Shown: positions 1 to 9,073, numbered from the stretch's first letter. The stretch is DNA of 64,000 bases from Stackebrandtia nassauensis DSM 44728 (GCF_000024545.1 NC_013947.1:4898001-4962000); one strand, 5' to 3'. Notes: a model not told the origin generated them from the sequence alone. Numbers and translations: made by a program.

Positions 1-1
1 G

Positions 2-589
2 GCCCAGGAATGCCCGCCCCCCACGGCGATCCCCGAGGAACCGGTCCAGCCCGACGAACCCGAGGGAGAGCGCACAGTAGACGAAGCCACCGGTATCAGT
101 TACCAGGCGTACGGCGATCCGTGGCAGACCTGGGACAAGAAGGACTTCATCCTGGGTGACCTCCAGGTGGAGTACCTGACGGGCCAGTACTTCGTCACCG
201 AGACCTACCCCCAGGGCGAGTACATGGCCACGATCCTGTCGGGCACCGTCGAGGCGGCCGTCAACGACGGCACCACCCTCGACCTGGAGTGCATCGGCCC
301 GAAGGTCGCCGCCGACGTGCGGGCCAACTACTACCCCGACTCCAACAAGATGGAGGAGATCCGCGAGGACACCGCCACCCTCGGCGGCCGTCCCGCCTGG
401 GTCAAGGAGTTCCGGCTCAGCTTCGACGAACCCGGTCTCAAGGCCACCAGCGAACTCGTCGCGGTGGCGCTCATCGACGTCGGTCGCGCCGAGGCCGCGG
501 TGCTGTACGTGTCGATACCGAACACCCACGACAAGTACGACAAGATCGTCGACGACCTGATGGAATCGGTGCGCCCGACCGATTCCTAA
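2..589 (+). CDS. Hypothetical protein, C-terminal part (5-prime end outside window)
   Basis: The frame is open from base 2 to the TAA at 587-589, so the start lies left of the window. About 195 residues are visible. A Pro/Glu-rich linker is followed by a compact domain that opens with ISYQAYGDPWQTW and ends near DDLMESVRPTDS. The layout (acidic proline-rich linker, then a small alpha/beta domain) resembles the extracytoplasmic part of actinobacterial membrane proteins or lipoproteins with an LpqN/PsbP-like fold, but I cannot name a family with confidence. The gene converges on the gamma-glutamyltransferase gene. A GTG at 167 is internal and unlikely to be the start. Confidence 0.7.
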   Translation, partial: AQECPPPTAIPEEPVQPDEPEGERTVDEATGISYQAYGDPWQTWDKKDFILGDLQVEYLTGQYFVTETYPQGEYMATILSGTVEAAVNDGTTLDLECIGPKVAADVRANYYPDSNKMEEIREDTATLGGRPAWVKEFRLSFDEPGLKATSELVAVALIDVGRAEAAVLYVSIPNTHDKYDKIVDDLMESVRPTDS

Positions 590-1981
590 CAGGACTCGCG
601 CGGCTCCGCCCCGGCGGGGGTCACCGGCCGCGCCGCCGTCGCCGATCGCGCTCACCCCACCGAAGTAGTGCTGGTCGTCGTTCCACACCACCACGTCGTA
701 GCCCGCCCGGGACAGCGCCCGGTGCGCCCGGTCGTCCAGTCCGGACTCGGCGTGCACCACCGCGCCGACGGGGTGGAACCGGGCGGCCGCGACGGCCTCG
801 GCCATGTCGCGACCGTCGGCGAGGGCCGCGGTCAGGACGTGCGCCAGCGCCGTGCGGATCCGTGACGCCCCCGCCGATCCGGCCGCGAGCGAGGCTCGGC
901 CGGTGCGCGGGTTCACCGCCACCAGCGGCGACATCATGCTGGCCATCCGGGATCCCGGCCGCAGCGACCCGCACCGCAGCTCCCCCTCGCCCAGCATCGA
1001 GTTGAGGTGGACACCGGTGCCCGTCGGCCAGACCCCCGAACCCAGTCCCAGTGACGTGGTGACGACGCAGGCGTTGCCGGACGCGTCGATCACGCTCAGA
1101 TTGGTGGTGTCGCCCAGTTCCCCGTCCGGGGCCGAGGACAGGGCCTCGGCGGTGGCCACGGCGCGTTTGCCGACCTCCAGGCCCAGGATGGCGTCCAGCC
1201 GCGACAGGGTTTCCACTGTGGCCGTCAGGTCGCGGCGTCCGTGCACCGAGTACCCGGCGAAGTCGGCGGTGCTGACGTCCACCTCCCGCACCCGGTACGC
1301 AGCCAGGTCGGCCAGCGACAACGCGCCGCCACCCTCGCGCACCGCCGCGACCATCGCGTGGGCCAGTTCGCCCTCGTAGAAGGCGGCGGGTCCGTCCGCG
1401 GCCAGCAGCCGCAGGGTGTCGGCCAGTCCGGCGTGGAACAGCCGCTCCCCGGTTCTTAAAAGGACTCCGGTCGGGGCGTAGGCCGAGGCTCCCTCCCCGG
1501 GCAGCAGCGCCGGTGCGATCGTCGTCAGGGCGTCGGCGTGCGCGGCGGGCATCGGCACCCCGTCGGCGGCCAGGGCGATCGCCGGTTCCACCACCGCGGC
1601 CCACGGCAGCCGTCCGAACCGGCGGTGCAGGGCGGCGCATCCGGCCGCGGTGCCGGGGACGGCCACACTGGCCGCTCCGATGGAGAACTCCAGCGGCACC
1701 CCGCCGAAGACCACCTCGATCGGCGTCAACGGCGCCACGGCCTCCGGGGGGTCGAGCCCCGGCACCGCGACGAAGAAGTCCAGACAGGTCACCCGCCGGG
1801 TGGCGGCGTCGAAATGGGTGGCGAACCCGCCGCCACCCATTCCGGTCATGATGGTCTCGGCCGCGCAGGCGGCCAGTGTCGCGGCGACCGCCGCGTCGGC
1901 CGCGTTGCCCCCGGCGTCCAGTATCGATATTCCGGCTTCGACGGTCGCAGGATGCCCGGCAGCGACCCCAGCGGTAACCAT
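590..1981 (-). CDS. ggt: Gamma-glutamyltransferase (3-prime end unresolved)
   Basis: Reading leftward from ATG 1981 gives a continuous gamma-glutamyltranspeptidase-like protein. It has an HPATVEAGISILDAGGNAAD-type N-terminus, an AETIMTGMGGGGF glycine-rich segment, and the DTTNLSVIDASGN block whose threonine is the autocatalytic nucleophile in this family, followed by GTGVHLNSML. It ends with the family-typical GDPRRGG near base 610. The enzyme cleaves gamma-glutamyl bonds, for example in glutathione. An in-frame TAA at 1993-1991 makes ATG 1981 the first possible start. There is no signal peptide, so the product may be cytosolic. No in-frame stop occurs after the conserved end; the frame stays open, antisense to the convergent gene, to the window edge. 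The left coordinate here marks only the end of conserved similarity. Confidence 0.75.
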
Positions 1982-2027
1982 GCGCGCAGCTTAGAGGGCC
2001 GGTGCCGGGCGCACTGTCAGCTAAATG

Positions 2028-2258
2028 TCACGTCCCCGCGGTGAAGCCCAGGCGGCCCCGGGTCTGCTCGGCGATCTCCACATAGGCGAGTTTGTCGACC
2101 GGGACGATGACCCGGCGTCCGCGCTCGTCCGTGAGCGAGAGTGTCCCCTTGCCGTCGCGGAGAGCCTCATCCACTGTCGCGGCGATGTCCTCGGGCGACT
2201 CGGTGCTTTCCAGCACCAGTTCACGGGGTGCGTACTGCACGCCGATCTTGACCTCCAC
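2028..2258 (-). CDS. DUF3107 family protein
   Basis: A 76-residue protein starting VEVKIGVQYAPRELVLES, a hallmark of the actinobacterial DUF3107 family (M. tuberculosis Rv3208A/TB9.4 type), function unknown. The GTG start at 2258 is chosen because GAGGAGGGG lies just upstream (about 2261-2269). A longer in-frame start at 2327 would add a tail without family similarity. The next gene upstream on the same strand is the TetR regulator, the same order as Rv3208-Rv3208A. Confidence 0.85.
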   Translation of the reverse strand: MEVKIGVQYAPRELVLESTESPEDIAATVDEALRDGKGTLSLTDERGRRVIVPVDKLAYVEIAEQTRGRLGFTAGT

Positions 2259-2375
2259 GGCCCCTCCTCGTTGCTTGGAAACTGCGGGTAAGAGTACCCA
2301 GCCGGCGATCGGGTCACCGGACGGCACCGCGAGAATGCAACGCGACGGGGGCGCGGAAATTCCGGCGGGGCCGCC

Positions 2376-3008
2376 CTAGTCGGATTCGGTGTGCAACGGG
2401 AACTTGGAGATGCCGCGCCAACTCAGGGTGGCCAGCAGTTGCACGGCCTCCTCCTTGGGGACGGCGCGTTTGGAGGCCAGCCAGCGGCGGGCGGCCATCT
2501 CGGCGGCGCCGGTCAGCCCGATGGCCAGCAGTTCGGCACGCTGCCGGTCGACGCCGGTGTCGCCCATGATGGTCTCGGCGATCGCCGAACCGCAGTCGCG
2601 CGAGACCCGGTCGACCCGCTCGGCCACCGCCGGTTCGTTGCGCAGGTCCGATTCGAACACCAGCCGGAAGGCCTCACCCTGCGCGTCGACGAAGTCGAAG
2701 TACGCCTGCATGGCGCGATGCACCCGCTGCTTGTTGTCGCTTGTGGACTCCATCGCGGTGCGCACGGTCTCGACCAGCGCCTCCCCGTGGGTGTCCAAAA
2801 GCGCCAGGTACAGGTCCATCTTGCCGGGGAAGTGCTGGTACAGCACGGGTTTGCTCACCCCGGCCCGCTCGGCGATGTCGTCCATGGCGGTGTTGTGGTA
2901 ACCGCGCGCGACGAACTCCTCCCGGGCGGAGTCCAGCAGCTGGCGGCGGCGCTCGGTGCGCGGCATGCGCGCGCCACGCCCCTCTGTCAGTGTCATCTGC
3001 CGCCTCAT
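2376..3008 (-). CDS. TetR/AcrR family transcriptional regulator
   Basis: A 210-residue one-component regulator. The N-terminal helix-turn-helix (about residues 20-66) includes DIAERAGVSKPVLYQHFPGK, the recognition-helix signature of TetR proteins. The remainder is an all-helical ligand-binding domain with no recognisable ligand. Alternative in-frame ATGs at 2996 and 2966 are possible; the longest is reported and the exact start is uncertain. It sits directly upstream of the DUF3107 gene and divergent from the next gene, matching the Rv3208 neighbourhood of M. tuberculosis. Confidence 0.85.
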   Translation of the reverse strand: MRRQMTLTEGRGARMPRTERRRQLLDSAREEFVARGYHNTAMDDIAERAGVSKPVLYQHFPGKMDLYLALLDTHGEALVETVRTAMESTSDNKQRVHRAMQAYFDFVDAQGEAFRLVFESDLRNEPAVAERVDRVSRDCGSAIAETIMGDTGVDRQRAELLAIGLTGAAEMAARRWLASKRAVPKEEAVQLLATLSWRGISKFPLHTESD

Positions 3009-3118
3009 TTCCGGTCGTCTGTGTCGCTACCGCGCGAAAGGGGATTCGCGTGGTACAGGCCAAGTAGTTGGCCTCCGGTTTCCAAGGTATCGTGCGAAGC
3101 GCCTACGAGAGGGGCCGC

Positions 3119-4432
3119 GTGGTGTACGAACCGAACCAACACGACGACAACGTCACGCCCGATAATATGGTGCGTTCGCGATTCGGCACGCCCCGTATCG
3201 GCAAGAACGGCTCCGGGCCGTCCAAGATCCCCGAGCAGTACCGGTTCTCGGCCGAGCAGCCCGGCACCACCGCGGAGGAACTGACCATCGACGGCGACTT
3301 CACCTCGGGTTCCGGCCCTGACGCGCCCCCGCCACCGCCCCGGCGGGTCAGCCCGCCGCCGTCGCGGCGTCTCCTTTCGCCGAATAACGAACCGCCGCAG
3401 CAGGCCCAACAGCAGCCGCACCCACAACAGCCTCCTCAGCCTCAGCAGCCGCAACAACCACCGCAGCCCCAGCAGCAACCGCAACACCCGCGGCAACAAC
3501 CGCCACAACGTCCCGACGCCCGGCACATCGCCCCGCCGGAGTCCCCCGAGGCCGCTGGCAAGCGGGTCTCGCGCGCCGAGCGGCGCCGGGCGGCCGAACA
3601 GTCGACCGACGAGGACGACTACGCCACCACCCACAGCGCCGACCTGTCCCGCATCGCCAGTTTCCTGCGCAGTACCCAGCAGGAACAGGCCGAGCCCACT
3701 CCGCCGCCCCCGGCCGAGCTCGACGACCCCCATGCCGAAGAAAAGACCTCGGAGCTTCCCACAGTGACCCCCGACGCCCCCACCTCCACACCCGTGTTGA
3801 CCAGTGAGGCGGTGCTGTCCGCCGTGAGACAGGTCCCCGGGGTGGCCGGGGCCCGGCTCAACGAGGCCGACAACAAGCTCGCGCTCGAGATCGCCGACGG
3901 CGCCGACACCGACGCCGTCCACCGCGACGTGGTCGCGGTGCTGGACAGCCACCTGGGAGTACGCGCCCGCCCGGCCAAGGCGCCGGTGGCGGCCGTGGAA
4001 CCGGAACCGCCCCGCGAACCGCAGCGCCCGCCCAAGATCCAGCAGAGCGGCCGGGTGATGCTGGAACGCACCCAGGTCATCACCTCGGGCTTCGAGTCCA
4101 CCGTCGAGGTCGGCCTGACGGTCAACGGCACCCGCGCCGTCGGCCGCGCCAGCGGCCCGGCCGTCGACCGGCACATCCTGCGCAGCGCCGCCGAAGCCAC
4201 AGTGGACGCTGTCGGCGTGCTGGTCGGCAAGAACGCCCGCGTCGTCGTCGAGAGCGCCACCATCACCGAGACCGGCGCCGGACGCGTCGCCGTCGTGCTG
4301 GTGCTGCTGTTGACCCAGGCCGGTTCGGAGCAGCTGGCCGGTGCCGCGCCCGTCGACTCCGACCGCCGCCAGGCTGTCGTGCACGCCACCCTCCAGGCCC
4401 TCAACCGGCGCCTGGAGACCATGCTTACCTAA
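3119..4432 (+). CDS. Conserved actinobacterial protein with Pro/Gln-rich linker
   Basis: 437 residues. A short N-terminal segment (NMVRSRFGTPRIGKNGSG) is followed by a long low-complexity linker of proline and glutamine repeats (about 3380-3520), an acidic middle, and a folded C-terminal domain of about 130 residues beginning near SGRVMLERTQVITSGFEST. That domain has alternating strands and helices and a conserved VGRASGPAVDRHILRSAAEA segment. GTG at 3119 (or 3122) is preferred because GAGAGGGG lies immediately upstream; an upstream TTG at 3068 lacks a ribosome site. No function is known to me. It is divergent from tetR and precedes the hydrolase-DUF3152-moeZ run. Confidence 0.75.
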   Translation: MVYEPNQHDDNVTPDNMVRSRFGTPRIGKNGSGPSKIPEQYRFSAEQPGTTAEELTIDGDFTSGSGPDAPPPPPRRVSPPPSRRLLSPNNEPPQQAQQQPHPQQPPQPQQPQQPPQPQQQPQHPRQQPPQRPDARHIAPPESPEAAGKRVSRAERRRAAEQSTDEDDYATTHSADLSRIASFLRSTQQEQAEPTPPPPAELDDPHAEEKTSELPTVTPDAPTSTPVLTSEAVLSAVRQVPGVAGARLNEADNKLALEIADGADTDAVHRDVVAVLDSHLGVRARPAKAPVAAVEPEPPREPQRPPKIQQSGRVMLERTQVITSGFESTVEVGLTVNGTRAVGRASGPAVDRHILRSAAEATVDAVGVLVGKNARVVVESATITETGAGRVAVVLVLLLTQAGSEQLAGAAPVDSDRRQAVVHATLQALNRRLETMLT

Positions 4433-4496
4433 GGCCTGTCCTAATTTCACGGCGCGTTCGCCGGTCCCACCGGCCGCACCAATTAGGCTTTGGGGC

Positions 4497-5480
4497 ATGA
4501 AGCGCGCGAATCTGGCACCCGAGTCGGCCGTGCGAAGTCTCCAACGGCTGGCACCACCGTGGCCCGGCCGGGAACACCGGGTCGGGCAGCAGCGGTTGTT
4601 CGTCCGCGAAACGCCCGCCACCTCCGACGACGCCGAACCGGCGCTGTACGTGCACGGCCTGGGCGGTTCCTCACAGAACTGGACCGACCTGGCCGACGTG
4701 CTGTCGGACCGCTTCGCCGGTCAGGCCATCGACCTGCCGGGCTTCGGACACTCCGAACCCACGGCCCGCTACACGATCCCGGCACTGGCGCAGCAGGTCG
4801 CCGCGTGGATCACCCAGTCGGGGCGCGGCCCCGTCCACCTGATCGGGAACTCGCTGGGCGGCGCCATCAGCGTCTACGTGGCCGCGACCCGCCCGCACCT
4901 GGTCCGGACGCTGACGCTCATCTCCCCCGCGATGCCGTTCGCCGACGTCCGCCGCTCCACCCAGTCGCGGCTGCTGCCGCTGCTGGCGCTGCCGCGCGCC
5001 GACCGGATCGCCGCCCGCGCGATGGCCGGGCTCAGCCCCGAGAAGATCGTGGAACAGGTGGTGGCCAACTGCTGGGCCGAACCCGACACGGTGCCGCCGC
5101 AACGGCGCGTCGAGGCGATCGCCGAGGTGCGCCGCCGCCTCAACGTCCCGTGGAACACCCAGGTGTACGTGCGCACGTTCCGCAGCCTGGTCGGACACTT
5201 TCTACAGTCCTATCTGCCCGGATCCTCCTCGCTGTGGCGACTGGCCACCCAGGTCACCGCGCCCACGCTCGTCATCTGGGGCAAACAGGACCGGCTGGTC
5301 GACGTGCGGCTCGCGCCGCAGGTCGCGCGGGCCGTCACCGACTCCCGACTGCTCATTCTGGACCGGGTCGGTCACGTGGCGATGATGGAGCGTCCCGAAG
5401 TGACCGGCCGTGCGGTAGTGGGCATGCTCGACGAATTGGAAGCCGCCGAACCGTACACTGACGCCGATGTCCTCGGATAA
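4497..5480 (+). CDS. Alpha/beta-fold hydrolase
   Basis: 327 residues with a classical alpha/beta-hydrolase layout: oxyanion motif YVHGLGGSSQNW near residue 51, nucleophile elbow GNSLGG (Ser119), acid in WGKQDR (Asp265) and VGHVAMME (His293). The family covers esterases, lipases and C-C hydrolases; the substrate is unknown. The ATG at 4497 starts the part that resembles the family. The 3-prime end overlaps the DUF3152 gene by 14 bases in another frame, suggesting translational coupling. The gene order (hydrolase, DUF3152, moeZ) is shared with the Rv3206c-Rv3207c area of M. tuberculosis. Confidence 0.85.
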   Translation: MKRANLAPESAVRSLQRLAPPWPGREHRVGQQRLFVRETPATSDDAEPALYVHGLGGSSQNWTDLADVLSDRFAGQAIDLPGFGHSEPTARYTIPALAQQVAAWITQSGRGPVHLIGNSLGGAISVYVAATRPHLVRTLTLISPAMPFADVRRSTQSRLLPLLALPRADRIAARAMAGLSPEKIVEQVVANCWAEPDTVPPQRRVEAIAEVRRRLNVPWNTQVYVRTFRSLVGHFLQSYLPGSSSLWRLATQVTAPTLVIWGKQDRLVDVRLAPQVARAVTDSRLLILDRVGHVAMMERPEVTGRAVVGMLDELEAAEPYTDADVLG

Positions 5481-6450
5481 GCCTTCGCGCCGCTCAGCCT
5501 CGTCCTCGCTTACCCGACCATCCGAAACGGCGGGTTCGACGCGTAAAGAGGGCATGGATCCTCCCCGGCTGCGAAACGTCGACCCACGACTCGGCGGCGG
5601 CGACTCCGAGGACCGTCCCCGCGCCTCCGCTCGCACCGACCGGGTGCTGGCCCGCAGACGCATGTGGCGCAAACGCCGCCGCGCGATCCTGCTGGCGGTG
5701 CTGCTGATGATGTTCAGCATCGCGGGGGTCAAGGTGGTGCGGGCCGCGACCGGCGCCGACAGTTCCGACGCCGCCGACTACCTGACCAGCCACGTCGCCG
5801 ACGACTCCCCCTCCGAGTCGGCCTCCCCGACACCGAGCCGCACCCCCTCGGCGTCGGCAACGCCCTCCGACAAGCCGGTCGTCGTCGACGAGGGCAACGG
5901 CAAATGGTCATACGCCAAGAAACCCGACAAGTCCGAGAAGTTCGGCGACGAGGGCACGCTGCTGTCCTACAACGTGGCCGTCGAGGGCGACATCCACGCC
6001 GACGTCAAGGAGTTCTCCGAGGTCATCGCCGACACGCTGGCCGACGACCGCGGCTGGACCGCGGGCGACGACTGGCGGTTCAAACCGATCGGCAAGAGCG
6101 GGCAGGCCGACTTCACCGTCTATCTGGCCTCGCCCAAGACCCGCGCCAAACTGTGCGGCTCCGAGGACTCCTACACCTCCTGCCGCAACGGCGACGCCGT
6201 GGTCATCAACCTGGAGCGCTGGCTGCTCGGCGTTCCACACTGGAAGAAGTCACTGGACAGCTACCGCCAGTACGTGATCAACCACGAGGTGGGACACCGC
6301 CTGGGTGAGGGCCACGTCACGTGTCCCAAAAAAGGCAAACCCTCCCCGGTGATGGCCCAGCAGACCCTCGAACTGCGCGGCTGCCAACCCAACGCCTGGC
6401 CGTACCTGGACGGGAAGTACGTCACAGGACCGGCCGGGGAATACCAGTAG
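5467..6450 (+). CDS. DUF3152 domain membrane-anchored metalloprotease-like protein
   Basis: 327 residues: a basic, disordered cytosolic N-terminus, one membrane segment (about 73-92, AILLAVLLMMFSIAGVKVV), a Ser/Thr/Pro-rich spacer, then an extracytoplasmic DUF3152 domain. The domain ends with NHEVGHRLGEGH (His273, His277, His283), an HExGHxxGxxH pattern that binds zinc in metzincin-type proteases. Four cysteines in the domain may form disulfides. Proteolytic activity is an inference; to my knowledge the family is uncharacterised. The ATG overlaps the end of the preceding hydrolase gene. Confidence 0.85.
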   Translation: MSSDKPSRRSASSSLTRPSETAGSTRKEGMDPPRLRNVDPRLGGGDSEDRPRASARTDRVLARRRMWRKRRRAILLAVLLMMFSIAGVKVVRAATGADSSDAADYLTSHVADDSPSESASPTPSRTPSASATPSDKPVVVDEGNGKWSYAKKPDKSEKFGDEGTLLSYNVAVEGDIHADVKEFSEVIADTLADDRGWTAGDDWRFKPIGKSGQADFTVYLASPKTRAKLCGSEDSYTSCRNGDAVVINLERWLLGVPHWKKSLDSYRQYVINHEVGHRLGEGHVTCPKKGKPSPVMAQQTLELRGCQPNAWPYLDGKYVTGPAGEYQ

Positions 6451-6472
6451 CTGAGGAGGCATTATTGCCGTT

Positions 6473-7651
6473 ATGGCTTTGTCTCCGCTCGTAGAACCCG
6501 CAGCCGAACTGTCCCGCGAGGAGGTCGGCCGCTACTCGCGTCACCTCATCATCCCCGACGTGGCGATGGACGGACAGAAACGCCTGAAGAACGCCAAGGT
6601 GCTGTGTGTCGGCGCCGGGGGCCTGGGCTCCCCGGCCCTGATGTACCTGGCCGCCGCCGGAGTGGGAACGCTGGGCATCGTCGAGTTCGACGTCGTCGAC
6701 GAGTCGAACCTGCAGCGCCAGATCATCCACGGCCAGTCCGATGTGGGCAAGCCGAAGGCCGAATCGGCCGCGGCGTCCATCAAGGAGATCAACCCGTACG
6801 TCACGGTCAACATCCACAATGAAGCGTTGACCAACGACAACGTCATGGACATCTTCGCCGACTACGACCTGATCGTGGACGGCACCGACAACTTCGCCAC
6901 CCGCTACATGGTCAACGACGCGGCGGTCCTGCTGGGCAAGCCGTACGTGTGGGGTTCGATCTTCCGCTTCGACGGCCAGGCCAGCGTCTTCTGGGCCGAG
7001 AACGGCCCCTGCTATCGCTGCCTGTACCCCGAACCGCCCCCGCCGGGCATGGTCCCCTCCTGCGCCGAGGGCGGCGTGCTGGGCGTCCTGTGCGCCTCCA
7101 TCGGCTCCATCCAGGTCACCGAGGCCATCAAGCTGCTGACCGGCATCGGCGAGCCGCTGGTCGGCCGCCTGATGGTCTACGACGCACTGGAGATGTCATA
7201 CCGTACCGTCAAGGTCAAGAAGGACCCGAACTGCGCGCTGTGCGGCGAGAACCCCACGGTGACGGGTCTGATCGACTACGACGATTTCTGTGGAGCCGTC
7301 ACCGAGGAGGCCGCGACAGCCGTGCGAGGTTCAACGATCACCGCCCAGGAGCTCAAGGACTGGCAGGACGCCGGTAAGGACATCGACATCATCGACGTGC
7401 GCGAGCCCGCCGAATGGGAGATCGTCCGCATCCCCGGTGCCCGCCTGATCCCCAAGGGCGACATCGTGTCCGGTCAGGCGCTGTCCCAGCTGCCCACCGA
7501 CAAGCAGGCTGTCTTCTACTGCAAGGCCGGAGTCCGCTCCGCCGAGGCGCTGGCCGCGGCCAAGGCCGCGGGCCTGTCCAACGCCGTCCACGTGCAGGGC
7601 GGGGTGATCGCCTGGATCAACCAGGTCGACCCCTCGCTGCCGAGCTACTAG
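6473..7651 (+). CDS. moeZ: Adenylyltransferase/sulfurtransferase MoeZ
   Basis: 392 residues. The N-terminal ThiF/MoeB domain has an ATP loop (GAGGLGSPALMYLAAAGVG), the DGTDNFATRY motif and two CxxC zinc pairs (CYRC, CALC). The C-terminal rhodanese domain has an active-site cysteine in CKAGVRS (about residue 350). MoeZ adenylates the C-terminal glycine of sulfur-carrier proteins (MoaD, CysO, ThiS-like) and loads sulfur for molybdopterin, cysteine and thiocarboxylate pathways. GAGGAGG at 6453-6459 precedes ATG 6473. It is the last gene of the plus-strand run and is followed by a stem-loop shared with the convergent sigma-factor module. Confidence 0.93.
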   Translation: MALSPLVEPAAELSREEVGRYSRHLIIPDVAMDGQKRLKNAKVLCVGAGGLGSPALMYLAAAGVGTLGIVEFDVVDESNLQRQIIHGQSDVGKPKAESAAASIKEINPYVTVNIHNEALTNDNVMDIFADYDLIVDGTDNFATRYMVNDAAVLLGKPYVWGSIFRFDGQASVFWAENGPCYRCLYPEPPPPGMVPSCAEGGVLGVLCASIGSIQVTEAIKLLTGIGEPLVGRLMVYDALEMSYRTVKVKKDPNCALCGENPTVTGLIDYDDFCGAVTEEAATAVRGSTITAQELKDWQDAGKDIDIIDVREPAEWEIVRIPGARLIPKGDIVSGQALSQLPTDKQAVFYCKAGVRSAEALAAAKAAGLSNAVHVQGGVIAWINQVDPSLPSY

Positions 7652-7662
7652 ACGCGAGAACA

Positions 7663-7703
7663 CCGTCGCCGCGAACCCCTAGAATGGGGGCTCGCGGCGA
7701 CGG
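7663..7703. terminator. Bidirectional stem-loop between moeZ and sigma module 1
   Basis: Arms CCGTCGCCGCGA and TCGCGGCGACGG pair, with further pairing of CCCC and GGGG around a short loop. The element serves the convergent ends of moeZ and the module-1 membrane protein. A near copy lies at 9158-9192 behind module 2, showing that the duplicated unit included its terminator. Confidence 0.75.
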
Positions 7704-7757
7704 TTTCGTCTCACCTGTGGATTCGAGCTACGGAATGTGGAGTTCCGTGTTCAGGGA

Positions 7758-8498
7758 CTAGTCCTTGTTCTTGCTCTTGGAACCGTCGTCGTCCTTCTTC
7801 TCCGTGGCGCCCGCGTCGCCATCGGCGTCGTGTTTCTCGGCGTCGTCGATCTCGATGTCGTCATCGTCGATGGGCTGCGGGTCGCAGTCGCCGACCTCAC
7901 CCTTGGCGGCGGCCAGGCCGGACGACACCATCACCTCAAGGTCGCCGTTGTCCGGCTTGACGGGGTGCTCGAAGAAGTCCTCGCTGATCTCGATGACCAG
8001 GGTCGTGTCGCCGCCGATCGCGTAGTTGTCCGGGTTCACGTTGAAGGCGATGTACGCGTCCTCGTCGCCGGACCTCATGGTCATCGATTCCGACAGCTGG
8101 TTGTCCGATTCAGCCGGTTCGAAACGGTCGGGTGCGCACCCCATGCCCGAGGGCGGAAAGTCCACCTGGGACTGAATGCCGTACTCGGCCAGCGCCTCTT
8201 CCAGGCCCTCCGGGTCCTGGGGCCCGTACAGCTCGATATCGATGTTGCCGTTGTCCTTCTCCTCCACGGCGTAGGCGGGGCTGGCGGTCAGCGCGGGAAG
8301 CGCGACCACCGCGCCGATCCCCAGCGCCACGGCGCCGATACCTCCGGCGAACGAGAACTTGGTGGCGCGGCCGAAGCGCGGGGTCTTCGCCGGGGTTTCC
8401 TCGGTATTGGTCATGGTCTGGTTCCTCTCATCGAAATAGGTTCTGAACTCATTGAGCAGTCGGTCCTCGAAGCCGCGAGGCCGGTTGGGTTGGTTCAT
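7758..8498 (-). CDS. Single-pass membrane protein paired with ECF sigma factor, copy 1 (putative anti-sigma)
   Basis: 246 residues: cytosolic N-terminus with PRGFEDRLLNEFRTYFDERN, one membrane segment (about 49-70), an extracytoplasmic domain with a conserved cysteine pair (GMGCAPD, GDCDP), and a copy-specific acidic/lysine-rich tail. ATG 8498 has GGAGG at 8506-8510 and overlaps the sigma-factor stop (TGATG). A second in-frame ATG at 8414 also has a purine-rich site. No zinc-binding anti-sigma motif (HxxxCxxC) is visible, so the anti-sigma role is inferred from position and topology alone. A paralogue lies at 9269-9892. Confidence 0.7.
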   Translation of the reverse strand: MNQPNRPRGFEDRLLNEFRTYFDERNQTMTNTEETPAKTPRFGRATKFSFAGGIGAVALGIGAVVALPALTASPAYAVEEKDNGNIDIELYGPQDPEGLEEALAEYGIQSQVDFPPSGMGCAPDRFEPAESDNQLSESMTMRSGDEDAYIAFNVNPDNYAIGGDTTLVIEISEDFFEHPVKPDNGDLEVMVSSGLAAAKGEVGDCDPQPIDDDDIEIDDAEKHDADGDAGATEKKDDDGSKSKNKD

Positions 8499-9073
8499 CA
8501 CAGTGCCTCCGTTGATGCGGCGACAAGCGCCGGTGCGGACGGGGCCAGGTGGTCCCGCATGTTCTTTCGTGCTCGGTGCAGGCGTTTGCGCGCCGCGGTC
8601 GGCCGGATCCTCAACGCGGCCGCGGCGTCCGCCACGGACAGGCCGTCGAGGGCCACCAGTTCCAGGACGGCCCGTTCGGCGTCCGACAACCGGTCCATGG
8701 CCGCGTAGAGCTGCCGGGACTGGGCTTCGGCGTCGATCCGGTCGTCCAACGCGGCCAGGTCCTCCGCGTCGACCAGTGCCCGGCCCGAGATGCGCCGGTC
8801 GATCTGCGCGGCCCGCGCGCGGCGCCGACGATCGTTGGCGACCACGTTGCGCGCGATGCCGAACAACCAGCCCGCCGACGTGCCCTTGCCCGGCCGGTAC
8901 CTGTGGGCCGAGTTCATGGCCGCGAGGAAGACCTCCGCGGTCAGGTCGGCCGCCAGATGCGGATCATCGACACGACGCGCGATGAAGCCCTGAATGGACC
9001 CGACATGCTCGCGATAGAACTCCTCGAAGGCGTCCCAGACGGTTCCTATGCGTGACACCGTCACCGAGGTCAT
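8498..9073 (-). CDS. ECF-type RNA polymerase sigma factor, copy 1
   Basis: 191 residues with sigma region 2 (FYREHVGSIQGFIARRV, DLTAEVFLAA, GWLFGIARNVV) and region 4 (LSDAERAVLELVALDGLSV, RPTAARKRLHRARKNMR). ATG 9073 is chosen because AAGGAGGTGA stands about five bases upstream; the longer TTG start at 9109 would run through that ribosome site. It directs RNA polymerase to a small regulon, probably including itself, since a promoter-like element recurs upstream of both copies. It is translationally coupled to the membrane-protein gene. The paralogue at 9907-10467 is highly similar over its whole length. Confidence 0.9.
   Translation of the reverse strand: MTSVTVSRIGTVWDAFEEFYREHVGSIQGFIARRVDDPHLAADLTAEVFLAAMNSAHRYRPGKGTSAGWLFGIARNVVANDRRRRARAAQIDRRISGRALVDAEDLAALDDRIDAEAQSRQLYAAMDRLSDAERAVLELVALDGLSVADAAAALRIRPTAARKRLHRARKNMRDHLAPSAPALVAASTEAL

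Noticed and set aside
289-1005. Long Arg/Pro/His-rich open frame on the plus strand over the first hypothetical gene and ggt
   Set aside because: Composition is that of an out-of-frame reading of GC-rich coding DNA; it overlaps two better-supported genes and matches no family.
621-1640. 339-codon minus-strand open frame inside ggt
   Set aside because: It is the wrong frame of ggt: Arg/Gly-rich with no domain, while the neighbouring frame gives a clear gamma-glutamyltransferase.
3380-3520. Repeated short CAG/CCG words suggesting a CRISPR or tandem-repeat array
   Set aside because: No constant repeat-spacer pattern; the words are codons of a Pro/Gln-rich linker in frame with the gene.
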